Positions 27,782 to 35,919 of a DNA stretch of 64,000 nucleotides are shown here, one piece after another. Within the stretch, counting starts at the first letter, position 1, and every line of letters starts with the position of its first letter. Under the pieces are notes generated by a model. The model made no database searches. It was not told the origin of the DNA and was given only the letters and a program-made list of their open reading frames with translations. The DNA lies in contig JARLHC010000111.1 in NCBI GenBank assembly GCA_031292455.1, forward strand, positions 1-64,000. Direction: 5' to 3'. The position numbers and the translations under genes are program-made. Origin of the DNA: Ignavibacteriaceae bacterium (GTDB lineage Bacteria > Bacteroidota > Ignavibacteria > Ignavibacteriales > Ignavibacteriaceae).

Positions 27782-28797
27782 ACAGTATTAAAATCGCCAT
27801 TCATCATAGTCCTAACTCTTTTAGTGATCGTTGGATTAAATACTGTGAAAGGAATGGAATAGCATATAAAATTGTAGACTGTTATAAATCTGATATTATT
27901 TATCAATTGGATGAATGTGATGCTTTAATGTGGCATTATCACCATTCTAGTCCAAGAGATTTTTTATTTGCTAAACAGTTACTGTATTCAGTTCAGGCTT
28001 CAGGGAAAAAAGTATTTCCGGACTATCATACAGTCTGGCACTTCGATGATAAGGTCGGTCAAAAATATCTGCTTGAAGCAATAAATGCACCTCTTGTTCC
28101 TTCTTATATCTTTTATTCCCGTAAAAGTGCAATAGAATGGGTGAATAAAACTTCTTTTCCCAAGGTGTTTAAATTACGGGGGGGGGCTGGATCGATAAAT
28201 GTTAAATTAGTAAAAAATAAAAGGATAGCAATTAGGTTAATTAAGAAAGCTTTCCGGCGTGGATATAAACATAGTAGCCAATTGGATATAAAAGAAAGAT
28301 ATAGGTTAATTACTATTGGTAAGGGTTCCATGCTAAGTCTTTTCAAAGGCATGGCAAGGTTGTTTATTTCATCTGATTTTGCCAAAATTCATGGAAGGGA
28401 AAAAGGATATATTTACTTTCAGGATTACTTACCGAACAATGATTCTGATACTCGAATAATTGTAATCGGCGATAAAGCTTTTGGAATAAAAAGGTTGGTT
28501 AGGAAAGGTGATTTTAGGGCATCAGGTAGTGGTAGCCTTTTATTTGAAAAATATGAAATTGACGAACGATGCTTGAAAATAGCTTTTGATTTGATTAAAA
28601 AATTGAATGCACAATGCATTGCTTATGACTTTATATTTGATGAGAAAAATTTACCTCTAATTGTTGAAATAAGTTATGGCTTTAGTGTAGAAGCATATGA
28701 TTCATGCCCTGGTTATTGGGACAGAGATTTAAATTGGCATGAGGGGCAATTTAATCCGCAGGAATGGATGATAGAAGATTTGATACGATCAATATGA
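27778..28797 (+). CDS. ATP-grasp protein (RimK-like)
   Basis: 339 residues. The layout is that of ATP-grasp ligases: an N-terminal domain ending in FPDYHTVWHFDDKVGQKYLL, the lysine-containing beta hairpin FPKVFKLRGGAGSINVKLVK, then GYIYFQDYLPNNDSDTRIIVIG with YFQ-x5 contacts to adenine and R for phosphate, and a late ALDF-like block CIAYDFIFDE...LIVEISYG whose acids should bind Mg. ATP-grasp enzymes form amide or similar bonds through acyl phosphates. It overlaps DUF362 by 4 bp and the next GT4 gene. A G9 tract lies in the loop coding for RGGAG. Substrate unknown; amino-acid attachment to a sugar acid is one idea. Confidence 0.75.
   Translation: MNSIKIAIHHSPNSFSDRWIKYCERNGIAYKIVDCYKSDIIYQLDECDALMWHYHHSSPRDFLFAKQLLYSVQASGKKVFPDYHTVWHFDDKVGQKYLLEAINAPLVPSYIFYSRKSAIEWVNKTSFPKVFKLRGGAGSINVKLVKNKRIAIRLIKKAFRRGYKHSSQLDIKERYRLITIGKGSMLSLFKGMARLFISSDFAKIHGREKGYIYFQDYLPNNDSDTRIIVIGDKAFGIKRLVRKGDFRASGSGSLLFEKYEIDERCLKIAFDLIKKLNAQCIAYDFIFDEKNLPLIVEISYGFSVEAYDSCPGYWDRDLNWHEGQFNPQEWMIEDLIRSI
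28178..28186 (+). repeat. G9 homopolymer tract inside the ATP-grasp gene
   Basis: Nine consecutive G residues occur in an otherwise AT-rich sequence, coding for part of R-G-G-A-G in the ATP-binding loop. With nine Gs the frame is open on both sides. Gain or loss of one G would truncate the protein. Poly-G tracts are known contingency loci in surface-glycan genes of other bacteria. Confidence 0.8.
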
Positions 28798-29879
28798 AAA
28801 TAATCTGTTTACTTATCCCTTCTCTTCATGCCGGCGGTATGGAAAGAGTAATGTCAGAATTGGCGTGGTATTTTTCGGATAAGCCCAACCTTGAGTTGCA
28901 TATTATATTATATGGGCATAAACGGGATATATTTTACTCTGTTCCTGATAATATATCTCTGCATAAACCGGACTTTGAATTCAAAAATTCAAAACGATTT
29001 TACTATTCACTTAGAACCCTTTGGTTTCTTCGCTGGGAATTAAAGTCAATCAATCCTGATTCTGTTTTAAGTTTTGGGGAATATTGGAATAGTTTTGTTT
29101 TAATTGCAAGTTTGGGGCTTAAATTTCCGGTGTTTATTTCTGATAGATGTCAGCCGGATAAAAACCTGGGATATTTTCAGGAATTCCTTAGAAGATGTTT
29201 ATATCCTAAATCAAGAGGAGTCATAGCACAAACTGAAAAAGCAAAAGAAATTTATAGCAGGCAGTTCAAACATAATAATATTAAAGTAATTGGTAATCCA
29301 ATTCGATCTGTCAATAGTAATGGAAAAAATACTGTAAAAGAAAATATTGTTTTAACTGTTAGTCGGCTGATTAAAACCAAAAATCATGATGAACTCATCA
29401 AACTTTTCGTTAGAATTAACAAACCGGGATGGAAACTGGTTATCGTTGGGGGAGATGCGCAAAAACAAGATATAATGCATAATTTGCAATGCCTGATTAA
29501 AAGTCTGAATGCGGAAGATAAGGTGATCTTAGAGGGTAATCAGTCAGATGTAGATCCTTATTTCCTGAAAAGTAAAATATTTGCGTTTACTTCAAGTTCA
29601 GAAGGATTTCCAAATGTTATTGGTGAAGCACAATCAGTTGGCTTGCCTGTTATTTCCTTTAATTGTGTAGCTGGTCCGTCGGAAATGATAGAAGATGGCT
29701 ACAATGGTTTTTTAATTCCATTATTTGATTATGAATCCTTTAAATCAAAACTTGAATTGTTGATGGATGATGCAGTGTTAAGAGAACGTTTAGGTTCCGT
29801 AGCTAGAGAAAGTATACAAAAATATTCAGTTAATAGAATTGGAGAACAATTCTACAATTTCATTTTAGGTGATAATTGA
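28794..29879 (+). CDS. Glycosyltransferase family 4
   Basis: 361 residues from ATG 28794, which overlaps the preceding stop (ATGA); a longer start at 28764 lies deep in the upstream gene and is less likely. GT4 marks are LIPSLHAGGMERVMSELA at the N-terminus and SSEGFPNVIGEAQSVGLP followed by CVAGPSEMIEDGYNGFLI. It is a paralogue of the GT4 at 5575, with matching SFGEYWNSFVL, GLKFPVF, SDRCQPD and IAQT segments. Each of the two lies downstream of a CE4-like gene. Donor sugar unknown. Confidence 0.88.
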   Translation: MKIICLLIPSLHAGGMERVMSELAWYFSDKPNLELHIILYGHKRDIFYSVPDNISLHKPDFEFKNSKRFYYSLRTLWFLRWELKSINPDSVLSFGEYWNSFVLIASLGLKFPVFISDRCQPDKNLGYFQEFLRRCLYPKSRGVIAQTEKAKEIYSRQFKHNNIKVIGNPIRSVNSNGKNTVKENIVLTVSRLIKTKNHDELIKLFVRINKPGWKLVIVGGDAQKQDIMHNLQCLIKSLNAEDKVILEGNQSDVDPYFLKSKIFAFTSSSEGFPNVIGEAQSVGLPVISFNCVAGPSEMIEDGYNGFLIPLFDYESFKSKLELLMDDAVLRERLGSVARESIQKYSVNRIGEQFYNFILGDN

Positions 29880-31087
29880 AAGTGCTGCAAATAAATGCTG
29901 TAGTTAACTCAGGCAGCACAGGGCATATTGCTGAGGATATCGGTAAACTTTTAATTTTAAAAGGCCATGAGAGTTATATAGCATTTGGCCGGGGAAATCG
30001 TCCAAGTACTTCAAAAATAGTCCGAATTGGGAATGTTTGGGATACAAGGTTGCATGGTATTAAAACCAGGTTATTCGACCGCCATGGATTTGGTTCTGAA
30101 AAAGCGACACTAGATTTATTAGAAGAAATTAAAAATATACAACCCGACATTATTCATCTCCATAATCTTCATGGATATTATTTAAATGTCGAGATATTAT
30201 TTAATTACCTTAAAAAATCTCAAATACCGGTTGTATGGACTTTACACGATTGTTGGCCATTCACAGGACATTGTACATATTTTGATAATGTGAACTGTTT
30301 TAAATGGCAAAACGGCTGCTATAATTGTCCAAATAAAGGAGCCTATCCTACAAGCTGGTTTAAGGATAATTCGAATCTGAATTATAAACAGAAAAAGATT
30401 CTGTTCAATTCCGTTCCGTGGATATCAATTGTTAGTCCGTCTCAATGGCTGGCTGATCACTTGTCGAAATCATTTTTGGGAGGCTATCCGATAAGCATGA
30501 TTCGCAACGGTATTGACCTTGGCATTTTCTACCCTCACAATAGCGAAAGTATAAAAGCGAAAATCGGAATTGGAAAAAAATTCATGCTGTTAGGAGTGGC
30601 CAGTGTATGGGACAAGCGTAAAGGTTTGGAAGATTTTATTAAATTAAACGAATTAATTTCAAACGACATGACGATTGTCTTGGTAGGACTTAGTCAAAAG
30701 CAATTGAAAAGTTTACCGAAGAGTATGATCGGAATAGCACGAACTGAAAATATTGAGGAACTTACTGAATTTTATTCTGCTGCCGATGTATTTCTGAATC
30801 CAACCTGGGTTGATAACTGTCCTATTACTAATTCTGAGGCCTTGGCATGTGGAACACCCGTGGTTACATATAGAACAGGTGGAAGTCCGGAATCAATTAA
30901 TGATCAATCAGGTATAGTTGTTCAGAAAGGAAATATTCACTCTCTTTATTCTGCAATTATGGAAATCAGGGCAAAAGGGAAATCCTATTATTCTAAAGCA
31001 TGCATTCAAAGGGCATCAGAATTATATAATAAGGATATTAAATATCAGGAATATATTGATTTATATAACTCACTTATTGCGGATTAA
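29876..31087 (+). CDS. Glycosyltransferase family 4 (WcaC-like)
   Basis: 403 residues. N-terminal MKVLQINAVVNSGSTGHIAE and DIIHLHNLHGYYLNVEILF, then TLHDCWPFTGHCTYF with nearby Cys pairs (NGCYNCPNKG) are typical of the colanic-acid WcaC-like branch. The C-terminal donor region has NPTWVDNCPITNSEALACGTPVV and TGGSPESI. Start is TTG at 29876 within the sequence TTGA, overlapping the TGA of the previous gene; no nearby ATG fits. It should transfer a sugar, possibly galactose-type in its family, to the lipid-linked intermediate. Confidence 0.88.
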   Translation: MKVLQINAVVNSGSTGHIAEDIGKLLILKGHESYIAFGRGNRPSTSKIVRIGNVWDTRLHGIKTRLFDRHGFGSEKATLDLLEEIKNIQPDIIHLHNLHGYYLNVEILFNYLKKSQIPVVWTLHDCWPFTGHCTYFDNVNCFKWQNGCYNCPNKGAYPTSWFKDNSNLNYKQKKILFNSVPWISIVSPSQWLADHLSKSFLGGYPISMIRNGIDLGIFYPHNSESIKAKIGIGKKFMLLGVASVWDKRKGLEDFIKLNELISNDMTIVLVGLSQKQLKSLPKSMIGIARTENIEELTEFYSAADVFLNPTWVDNCPITNSEALACGTPVVTYRTGGSPESINDQSGIVVQKGNIHSLYSAIMEIRAKGKSYYSKACIQRASELYNKDIKYQEYIDLYNSLIAD

Positions 31088-31096
31088 TATTTTAAA

Positions 31097-32227
31097 ATGA
31101 GTAAAAATAATAAAATCATTTTATTATCTCATGTTTCTGGATATATGATGATTGATATTGCGAATGCTTTTGCTGCAAATTATGAAGAGTGCATACTTCT
31201 TACAGGCGAGCTTCGGAAACGGAATAAAAGTCTAAATCCTCGGATACGTCAGATTAATTTGATAAAATATAACCCGACAAAAAATCTCAATAGATTATTA
31301 ACTTGGACAATTGGGTCTTTGCAGGCATTATTATATATTATTTTTAAGGGTAGAAATGCAGACCTGTTTATTACCTCAAATCCACCATTTGGAATTTTTC
31401 TTCCTTATTTTTGTACTAATAAATATTCTATTCTGATATACGATATTTATCCGGATTTATTAATCAATTACAAAATTTTATCCCGAAATTCCCGCGTAAT
31501 TAAATTCTGGGAAAAAACTAATATAAAAATATTTGCAAATGCTAAAAATATTTTTACTATTAGTGATGGTATGAAACAACAAATAGCAAAATATGTTAAT
31601 TATCAGAAAATTGATGTAATATCATGCTGGACAGATAATTCCTTTCTGAAGCCAATACCGAAAGAAGAGAATATATTTATTCATCAGCAGCATATAGAAG
31701 GTAAGTTTATTATTCTTTATTCAGGGAATGTTGGTTTTACCCACAATGTTGAAACTCTTTTAGATTTAGCTGATAGAATTCAAAGGAAAGATATACTCTT
31801 CCTTATTATAGGCGATGGAGATAAAAAAAAGATGCTTTCAGAACGTATTCATAATTCTGAATTACAAAATGTCAGGCTATTGCCTTGGCAGGATATTGCA
31901 ATGTATCCTTATAGTTTAAGCTCTGCGGATCTTGCCATAGTGACTCTTTCGAAAGAAGCCTCAATAATGAGTGTGCCGAGTAAATTATTCGATATTATGT
32001 CAGTAGGATCTCCAATACTAAGTATTGCTGAAAAGAATTCCGAAATCGCAAAAATTATAGATAAATATGATTTGGGAATTTGCTGTTTGGCTGACCAAAT
32101 TGACACTATGGTGGATTTTATCTTTAATCTGATGGATAATAAAAATTATTATAATAAGTTGAGGGGAAATTCTTTGAAAACTTCACAAAAATTTACTCCG
32201 GATAATGCCTGCAAATTTGTGAAATAA
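31097..32227 (+). CDS. Glycosyltransferase family 4 (WbuB-like)
   Basis: 376 residues. The block YSILIYDIYPDLLINYKIL followed by a hydrophobic stretch and IFTISDGMKQQIAKYV resembles WbuB-type GT4 enzymes, which contain a D-YPD motif. The donor domain has YSGNVGFTHNVETLLDLA, LPWQDIAMYPYSLSSADLAIVTL and SVPSKLFDIMSVGSPILSIAE. WbuB-like proteins often transfer an N-acetyl-6-deoxyhexosamine such as FucNAc. It directly precedes the initiating phosphoglycosyl transferase by 7 bp, consistent with transfer of the second sugar. That order argument is inference. Confidence 0.85.
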   Translation: MSKNNKIILLSHVSGYMMIDIANAFAANYEECILLTGELRKRNKSLNPRIRQINLIKYNPTKNLNRLLTWTIGSLQALLYIIFKGRNADLFITSNPPFGIFLPYFCTNKYSILIYDIYPDLLINYKILSRNSRVIKFWEKTNIKIFANAKNIFTISDGMKQQIAKYVNYQKIDVISCWTDNSFLKPIPKEENIFIHQQHIEGKFIILYSGNVGFTHNVETLLDLADRIQRKDILFLIIGDGDKKKMLSERIHNSELQNVRLLPWQDIAMYPYSLSSADLAIVTLSKEASIMSVPSKLFDIMSVGSPILSIAEKNSEIAKIIDKYDLGICCLADQIDTMVDFIFNLMDNKNYYNKLRGNSLKTSQKFTPDNACKFVK

Positions 32228-32234
32228 TATTTTT

Positions 32235-32846
32235 ATGTATAAATCTTTTTTTAAATATGTAATCGATTTTATCCTGGTATTTGTTGGATTAGTATTGATA
32301 TCACCGTTATTTCTTTTCATTATGACTTTATTATTATTTACTAACCATGGTCATATTTTTTTCTTTCAGGAACGCCCGGGTAAAAAGACACGTCTATTTA
32401 AACTGATAAAGTTTAAAACTATGACGGATTATCTCGATAAAAATGGCATACTCTTGCCGGATTCAAAACGTTTAACAAAAGTTGGTAGGTTTTTACGTTC
32501 AACTTCTCTTGATGAATTACCGCAGCTATTAAATGTATTAAGAGGTGAAATGAGTCTGGTCGGTCCTCGTCCACTTCTGGTTAAATATCTGCCATTGTAT
32601 AATAAGAAACAAGCTAGGCGACATGAAGTAAGGCCGGGAATAACTGGGTGGGCTCAAGTCAATGGACGTAATGCATTATCGTGGCCTGAAAAGTTTGAGC
32701 ATGATGTTTATTATGTTGATAATATTTCATTTGCACTGGATATAAAAATACTTTTTCTTACTATAAAGAAAATATTTATAAAAGAAGGGATTAATTCAGG
32801 TCCGGATATTACGATGCAAACTTTCTCGGGAAATGTTAAAGTATAA
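32235..32846 (+). CDS. pglC: Initiating phosphoglycosyl transferase, PglC type
   Basis: 203 residues, thus the short PglC/WbaP-C class with a single N-terminal membrane segment and without the four-helix domain of WcaJ. Diagnostic blocks: [55 protein letters not shown] with the catalytic D93-E94 pair, and [18 protein letters not shown]. It transfers a sugar phosphate from a UDP-sugar to undecaprenyl phosphate, starting repeat-unit synthesis. Bacillosamine-type donors are favoured by the PglF/E/D-like genes just downstream. It is the only initiating transferase in the window and closes the long operon; 280 bp of AT-rich DNA follows. Confidence 0.9.
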   Translation: MYKSFFKYVIDFILVFVGLVLISPLFLFIMTLLLFTNHGHIFFFQERPGKKTRLFKLIKFKTMTDYLDKNGILLPDSKRLTKVGRFLRSTSLDELPQLLNVLRGEMSLVGPRPLLVKYLPLYNKKQARRHEVRPGITGWAQVNGRNALSWPEKFEHDVYYVDNISFALDIKILFLTIKKIFIKEGINSGPDITMQTFSGNVKV

Positions 32847-33052
32847 TCCACAATATAACCACTTTATCTTTTACCGGAATAACTCAATATATTAATAAAT
32901 TAAGTATAAAAATTGTTAAAAAAGTAAAATTTCTAATTATTTATATACATTATGAAGCAGACATATATAATTTTGGATTGGTAAACATAAAATTATATAT
33001 TATATTATTTATTCAAAATATAAGAACTAAACAAAATATAATATTTTTATAA

Positions 33053-33060
33053 TACTTTTG
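33053..33060 (+). promoter_or_regulatory. Possible Bacteroidota-type -7 element ahead of the ACP gene
   Basis: TACTTTTG fits the TAnnTTTG consensus of Bacteroidota housekeeping promoters and lies 67 bp before the ACP start in a 280-bp gap that is very AT-rich. No matching upstream TTG box at the expected spacing is clear, so this is only a candidate. A TGAGTCACG sequence at 33088-33096 partially resembles the element seen at 3151 and 8021. Confidence 0.3.
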
Positions 33061-33126
33061 ATTATAATCCAATCTTAAATTCCTATATGAGTCACGATCC
33101 TTTTAACAATTAGATTTACAAAAATT

Positions 33127-33354
33127 ATGAAAGAAAAATTTATCAATTCTCTTAAAGACACTCTTGAAATTCAAAACCGGGAAATATTGCCGGGTGATAA
33201 ATTCAGAGAGTATAAAGAATGGGATTCACTTGCGCAATTATCACTTATTGCTATGTTAGATGATGAATATGGTGTTGCTATAGAAAACGAAAAATTCATG
33301 AAATTGATAACTGTAGAAGATTTAATGAACGAAGTTATAAGTCACTCAAAATAG
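33127..33354 (+). CDS. Acyl carrier protein
   Basis: 75 residues. The phosphopantetheine attachment serine is S34 in EYKEWDSLAQLSLIAML, a good match to the DSL motif, followed by the acidic helix DDEYGVAIENEKF. The length is typical of stand-alone carriers. It is not in a fatty-acid operon: the next two genes are a KAS III-like synthase and an SDR reductase, then sugar-modifying enzymes. It is therefore likely a specialised carrier for an acyl group destined for a sugar. The Ser context WDSL, not ADSL or GDSL, also points away from the housekeeping AcpP. Confidence 0.93.
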   Translation: MKEKFINSLKDTLEIQNREILPGDKFREYKEWDSLAQLSLIAMLDDEYGVAIENEKFMKLITVEDLMNEVISHSK

Positions 33355-33419
33355 AGTTAATGCTATAACACAGCTTTTAAGCAATCGCAAATTAAATTAA
33401 AAATTAAACAAAACTACCT

Positions 33420-34478
33420 ATGCCTTATCTAGAATTTAGCAATGTCGGAATCACGGGAATGGCTGGTGCAGTTCCCGTCAATGTTATTGATAATTATAAA
33501 TATACTGCTTTTTTCCCCTCCGAAGATGTCAAAGAAATTATTGATAAAATTGGAGTTAAGGAACGCAGATTTGCTGATTCATATACTTGCTCCTCCGACC
33601 TATGTTTTGCAGCAGCAAAGAAATTATTTGCTGATATGAACATAGAAAAAAACGAAATCGATCTGCTAATCTTTGTATCCCAAACACCGGATTATAGGAT
33701 GCCTGCAACGTCTGTTATTTTACAGAATAGATTAGGATTATCTGATAACACAATGGCTCTGGATCTAAGCATAGGATGCTCAGGATTCATATACGGGCTT
33801 TCAGTGGTATATGCACTGATGCAACAAAATAGTTTTAGGAAAGCACTGTTCCTTGATGGCGAGACAAGGTCAAAGGTGTATTCACCTAAGGACAGAAAGA
33901 CTGCCTTCTTATTTGGAGATGGCGGAGTAGCTGCACTAATTGAGAAAAAGGAAAAATTCGGTAAAAGCTATTTCTCATTAAATTCCGATGGCTCGAGAGA
34001 GTCTTTGATAAAAATTAATGCTGGCGGTTATAGAAATCCAAGCTCAGCTGAAACTGTTATTGAAAAAGTAGTCGATGAATTTGGAAATATTCGAAGTGAA
34101 GAACAAGGATATATGAATGGAGCGGATGTTTTCAATTTTGTTCTTCGGGAAATTCCAAAAGATTTCAAGAACTTGATTGAGCACTCAAATACTGGATTGA
34201 ACCAAATAGATTATTTTGTCTTTCATCAGGCTAATACTTATATCAACGGTTACCTCATGAAAAAGTTAAAACTTGATCCGGCAAAAGTCCCATCTTCAAT
34301 TGAAAAATTTGGAAATACCTCCTCTGTGTCTATTCCTCTAACAATTATTTCCGAACTTAAAAATATGCTTGATGGAAAAAAGAAACTTCTGTTAAGCGGT
34401 TTTGGTGTCGGAATGACTTGGGGAACTGCAGTTATTGATTTCGATGGATGCAAAATAAGCGAAATCGTCGAAGTTTGA
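33420..34478 (+). CDS. 3-oxoacyl-ACP synthase III-like ketosynthase
   Basis: 352 residues. The catalytic triad is complete: C120 in LDLSIGCSGFIYG, H269 in FVFHQANTYI, and N299 in KFGNTSSVSIP. KAS III enzymes condense an acyl-CoA with malonyl-ACP. The gene starts 65 bp after the ACP and ends 2 bp before a reductase gene, so the three form a short pathway giving a 3-hydroxyacyl-ACP. A housekeeping FabH is less likely given the glycan-gene surroundings. Starter unit cannot be deduced; acetyl-CoA would give 3-hydroxybutyryl after reduction. Confidence 0.9.
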   Translation: MPYLEFSNVGITGMAGAVPVNVIDNYKYTAFFPSEDVKEIIDKIGVKERRFADSYTCSSDLCFAAAKKLFADMNIEKNEIDLLIFVSQTPDYRMPATSVILQNRLGLSDNTMALDLSIGCSGFIYGLSVVYALMQQNSFRKALFLDGETRSKVYSPKDRKTAFLFGDGGVAALIEKKEKFGKSYFSLNSDGSRESLIKINAGGYRNPSSAETVIEKVVDEFGNIRSEEQGYMNGADVFNFVLREIPKDFKNLIEHSNTGLNQIDYFVFHQANTYINGYLMKKLKLDPAKVPSSIEKFGNTSSVSIPLTIISELKNMLDGKKKLLLSGFGVGMTWGTAVIDFDGCKISEIVEV

Positions 34479-34480
34479 AA

Positions 34481-35254
34481 ATGGACCAAAGAAAATCCCC
34501 TTTTAATTTGATTGGGAAAAACATAATCGTTACTGGAGCTTCTTCAGGGATAGGACGTCAATGTGCGATAAGTTGCAGCATGATGGGGGCTAATGTTATT
34601 CTGTTCGGCCGGAATCCGGATAGACTAAATGATACCCTTAATTGTATGGATAATATTTCAAATCATTTGGTCTATTCTGTTGACCTGAGGGAATATAATA
34701 AGGTTGAAGAGTTAATAAAAGAAATAGTTTTTCAAAAAGGGAAAATGCATGGTCTGGTAAATTGTGCAGGTATTTCTAATACGTTACCTTTGAAAATGAT
34801 TACACCCGATAAAATGGATGATTTTTTTCATAATAATGTGCTTGGCAGTATTAATATCACAAAATTTGTTACAAAACAGTCTTCGTTCTCCGAAGAGGGC
34901 GGAAGTGTTATTTTTATAAGTTCTGTAATGGGTACTGTTGGTGAATCGGGTAAAACATTATATGGCCTTACAAAAGGAGCATTAATTGCAGCTTCAAAAT
35001 CTATTGCTATCGAATTAGCTAATAAGAAGATCAGAGTGAATTGTATATCACCTGGTGTTGTGGAAACACCATTATCTCAAAAAGCAGTTTATAGCCAGAA
35101 TGAAGAATCGTTAACTAAAATTAAAAATTATCATCCATTAGGATTAGGTCAGACAGATGATGTGGCAAATGCTTGTGTCTTTCTATTATCAGATGCCTCA
35201 AAATGGATAACCGGTATTAATTTATTTGTTGATGGAGGATATTCTGCAAGGTAA
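34481..35254 (+). CDS. SDR-family reductase (FabG-like)
   Basis: 257 residues from ATG 34481, two bases after the preceding stop; an ATG at 34448 lies within the previous gene and is rejected. Features of classical SDRs: nucleotide loop VTGASSGIGRQCA at about 18-30, LVNCAGIS (the NAG motif), catalytic Ser in FISSVMG, and Tyr-Lys in YGLTKGALI at about 160-164. The end, WITGINLFVDGGYSAR, is typical of FabG-like proteins. It likely reduces the 3-ketoacyl-ACP made by the upstream synthase. Direct action on a keto-sugar is an alternative. Confidence 0.88.
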   Translation: MDQRKSPFNLIGKNIIVTGASSGIGRQCAISCSMMGANVILFGRNPDRLNDTLNCMDNISNHLVYSVDLREYNKVEELIKEIVFQKGKMHGLVNCAGISNTLPLKMITPDKMDDFFHNNVLGSINITKFVTKQSSFSEEGGSVIFISSVMGTVGESGKTLYGLTKGALIAASKSIAIELANKKIRVNCISPGVVETPLSQKAVYSQNEESLTKIKNYHPLGLGQTDDVANACVFLLSDASKWITGINLFVDGGYSAR

Positions 35255-35265
35255 GAATTATTAAT

Positions 35266-35916
35266 ATGAAAAATGTTATTATTATTGGTTCTGGGGGGCA
35301 CAGTGCCGAAATCGACGAATATATTGCCTATTCTCAAAAAAAGATTGATAAACAATTATTTAATGTAATCGGATTTTTAGATGATAATCCGGCCAATTAT
35401 TTAAGATACAAATTTTCTGCTCCACTATTGGGTGGGGTAAGAAATCATATTGTACGTAATGATTGTCATTATATTATGGGGATTGCTAATTTAAAGTATC
35501 GCAGACTCTTTATTGAAAAATTTTCTTCAGACGGTGCTGATTTTATTACTTTTATACATTGTACCGCTTATGTGTCAAATTCAGCACAGGTTGGGAAAGG
35601 AGTTGTAATAGCTCCTAATGCAAATGTTGGCCCTAATGTTAAAATAGGGGATTTTACATTATTAAATTCAAGAAGCAGTATGGGTCATGACACAGTGGTC
35701 GGCAAATATAACGTTATCAGTCCGAATGTCTGTTTCTCCGGATTTACAAATATCGGAGATGACAACTTGTTTGGCATTAACAGTGCTACTATCCCAGGAA
35801 TAAAAGTTGGGAACAGGAATAAAATAGCAGCCGGAATAATACTAGATAAAAACGTTGAAGATGATTCAGTGATTTTTTATCGTTATAAAGAAAAAATATT
35901 GGCTATTTCGAAATAG
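35266..35916 (+). CDS. pglD: Sugar O/N-acyltransferase, PglD/NeuD family
   Basis: 216 residues. The N-terminal Rossmann-like part opens with VIIIGSGGHSAEIDEYI; from about residue 100 the sequence follows the left-handed beta-helix hexapeptide pattern (AQVGKGVVIAPNANVGPNVKIG). H141 in SSMGHDTVVG is placed like the catalytic base of PglD. PglD acetylates UDP-4-amino-sugar with acetyl-CoA. Because an ACP, ketosynthase and reductase directly precede it, here the donor may be an ACP-bound hydroxyacyl group. That substrate shift is inference only. Confidence 0.88.
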   Translation: MKNVIIIGSGGHSAEIDEYIAYSQKKIDKQLFNVIGFLDDNPANYLRYKFSAPLLGGVRNHIVRNDCHYIMGIANLKYRRLFIEKFSSDGADFITFIHCTAYVSNSAQVGKGVVIAPNANVGPNVKIGDFTLLNSRSSMGHDTVVGKYNVISPNVCFSGFTNIGDDNLFGINSATIPGIKVGNRNKIAAGIILDKNVEDDSVIFYRYKEKILAISK

Positions 35917-35919
35917 ATT

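Noticed and set aside
28764-28793. Upstream ATG start for the GT4 gene
   Set aside because: It would extend ten codons into the ATP-grasp gene; ATG 28794 with an ATGA overlap directly precedes the conserved N-terminal strand.
34448-34480. Upstream ATG start for the SDR gene
   Set aside because: It lies within the KAS III-like gene; ATG 34481 is two bases after that stop and fits SDR length.
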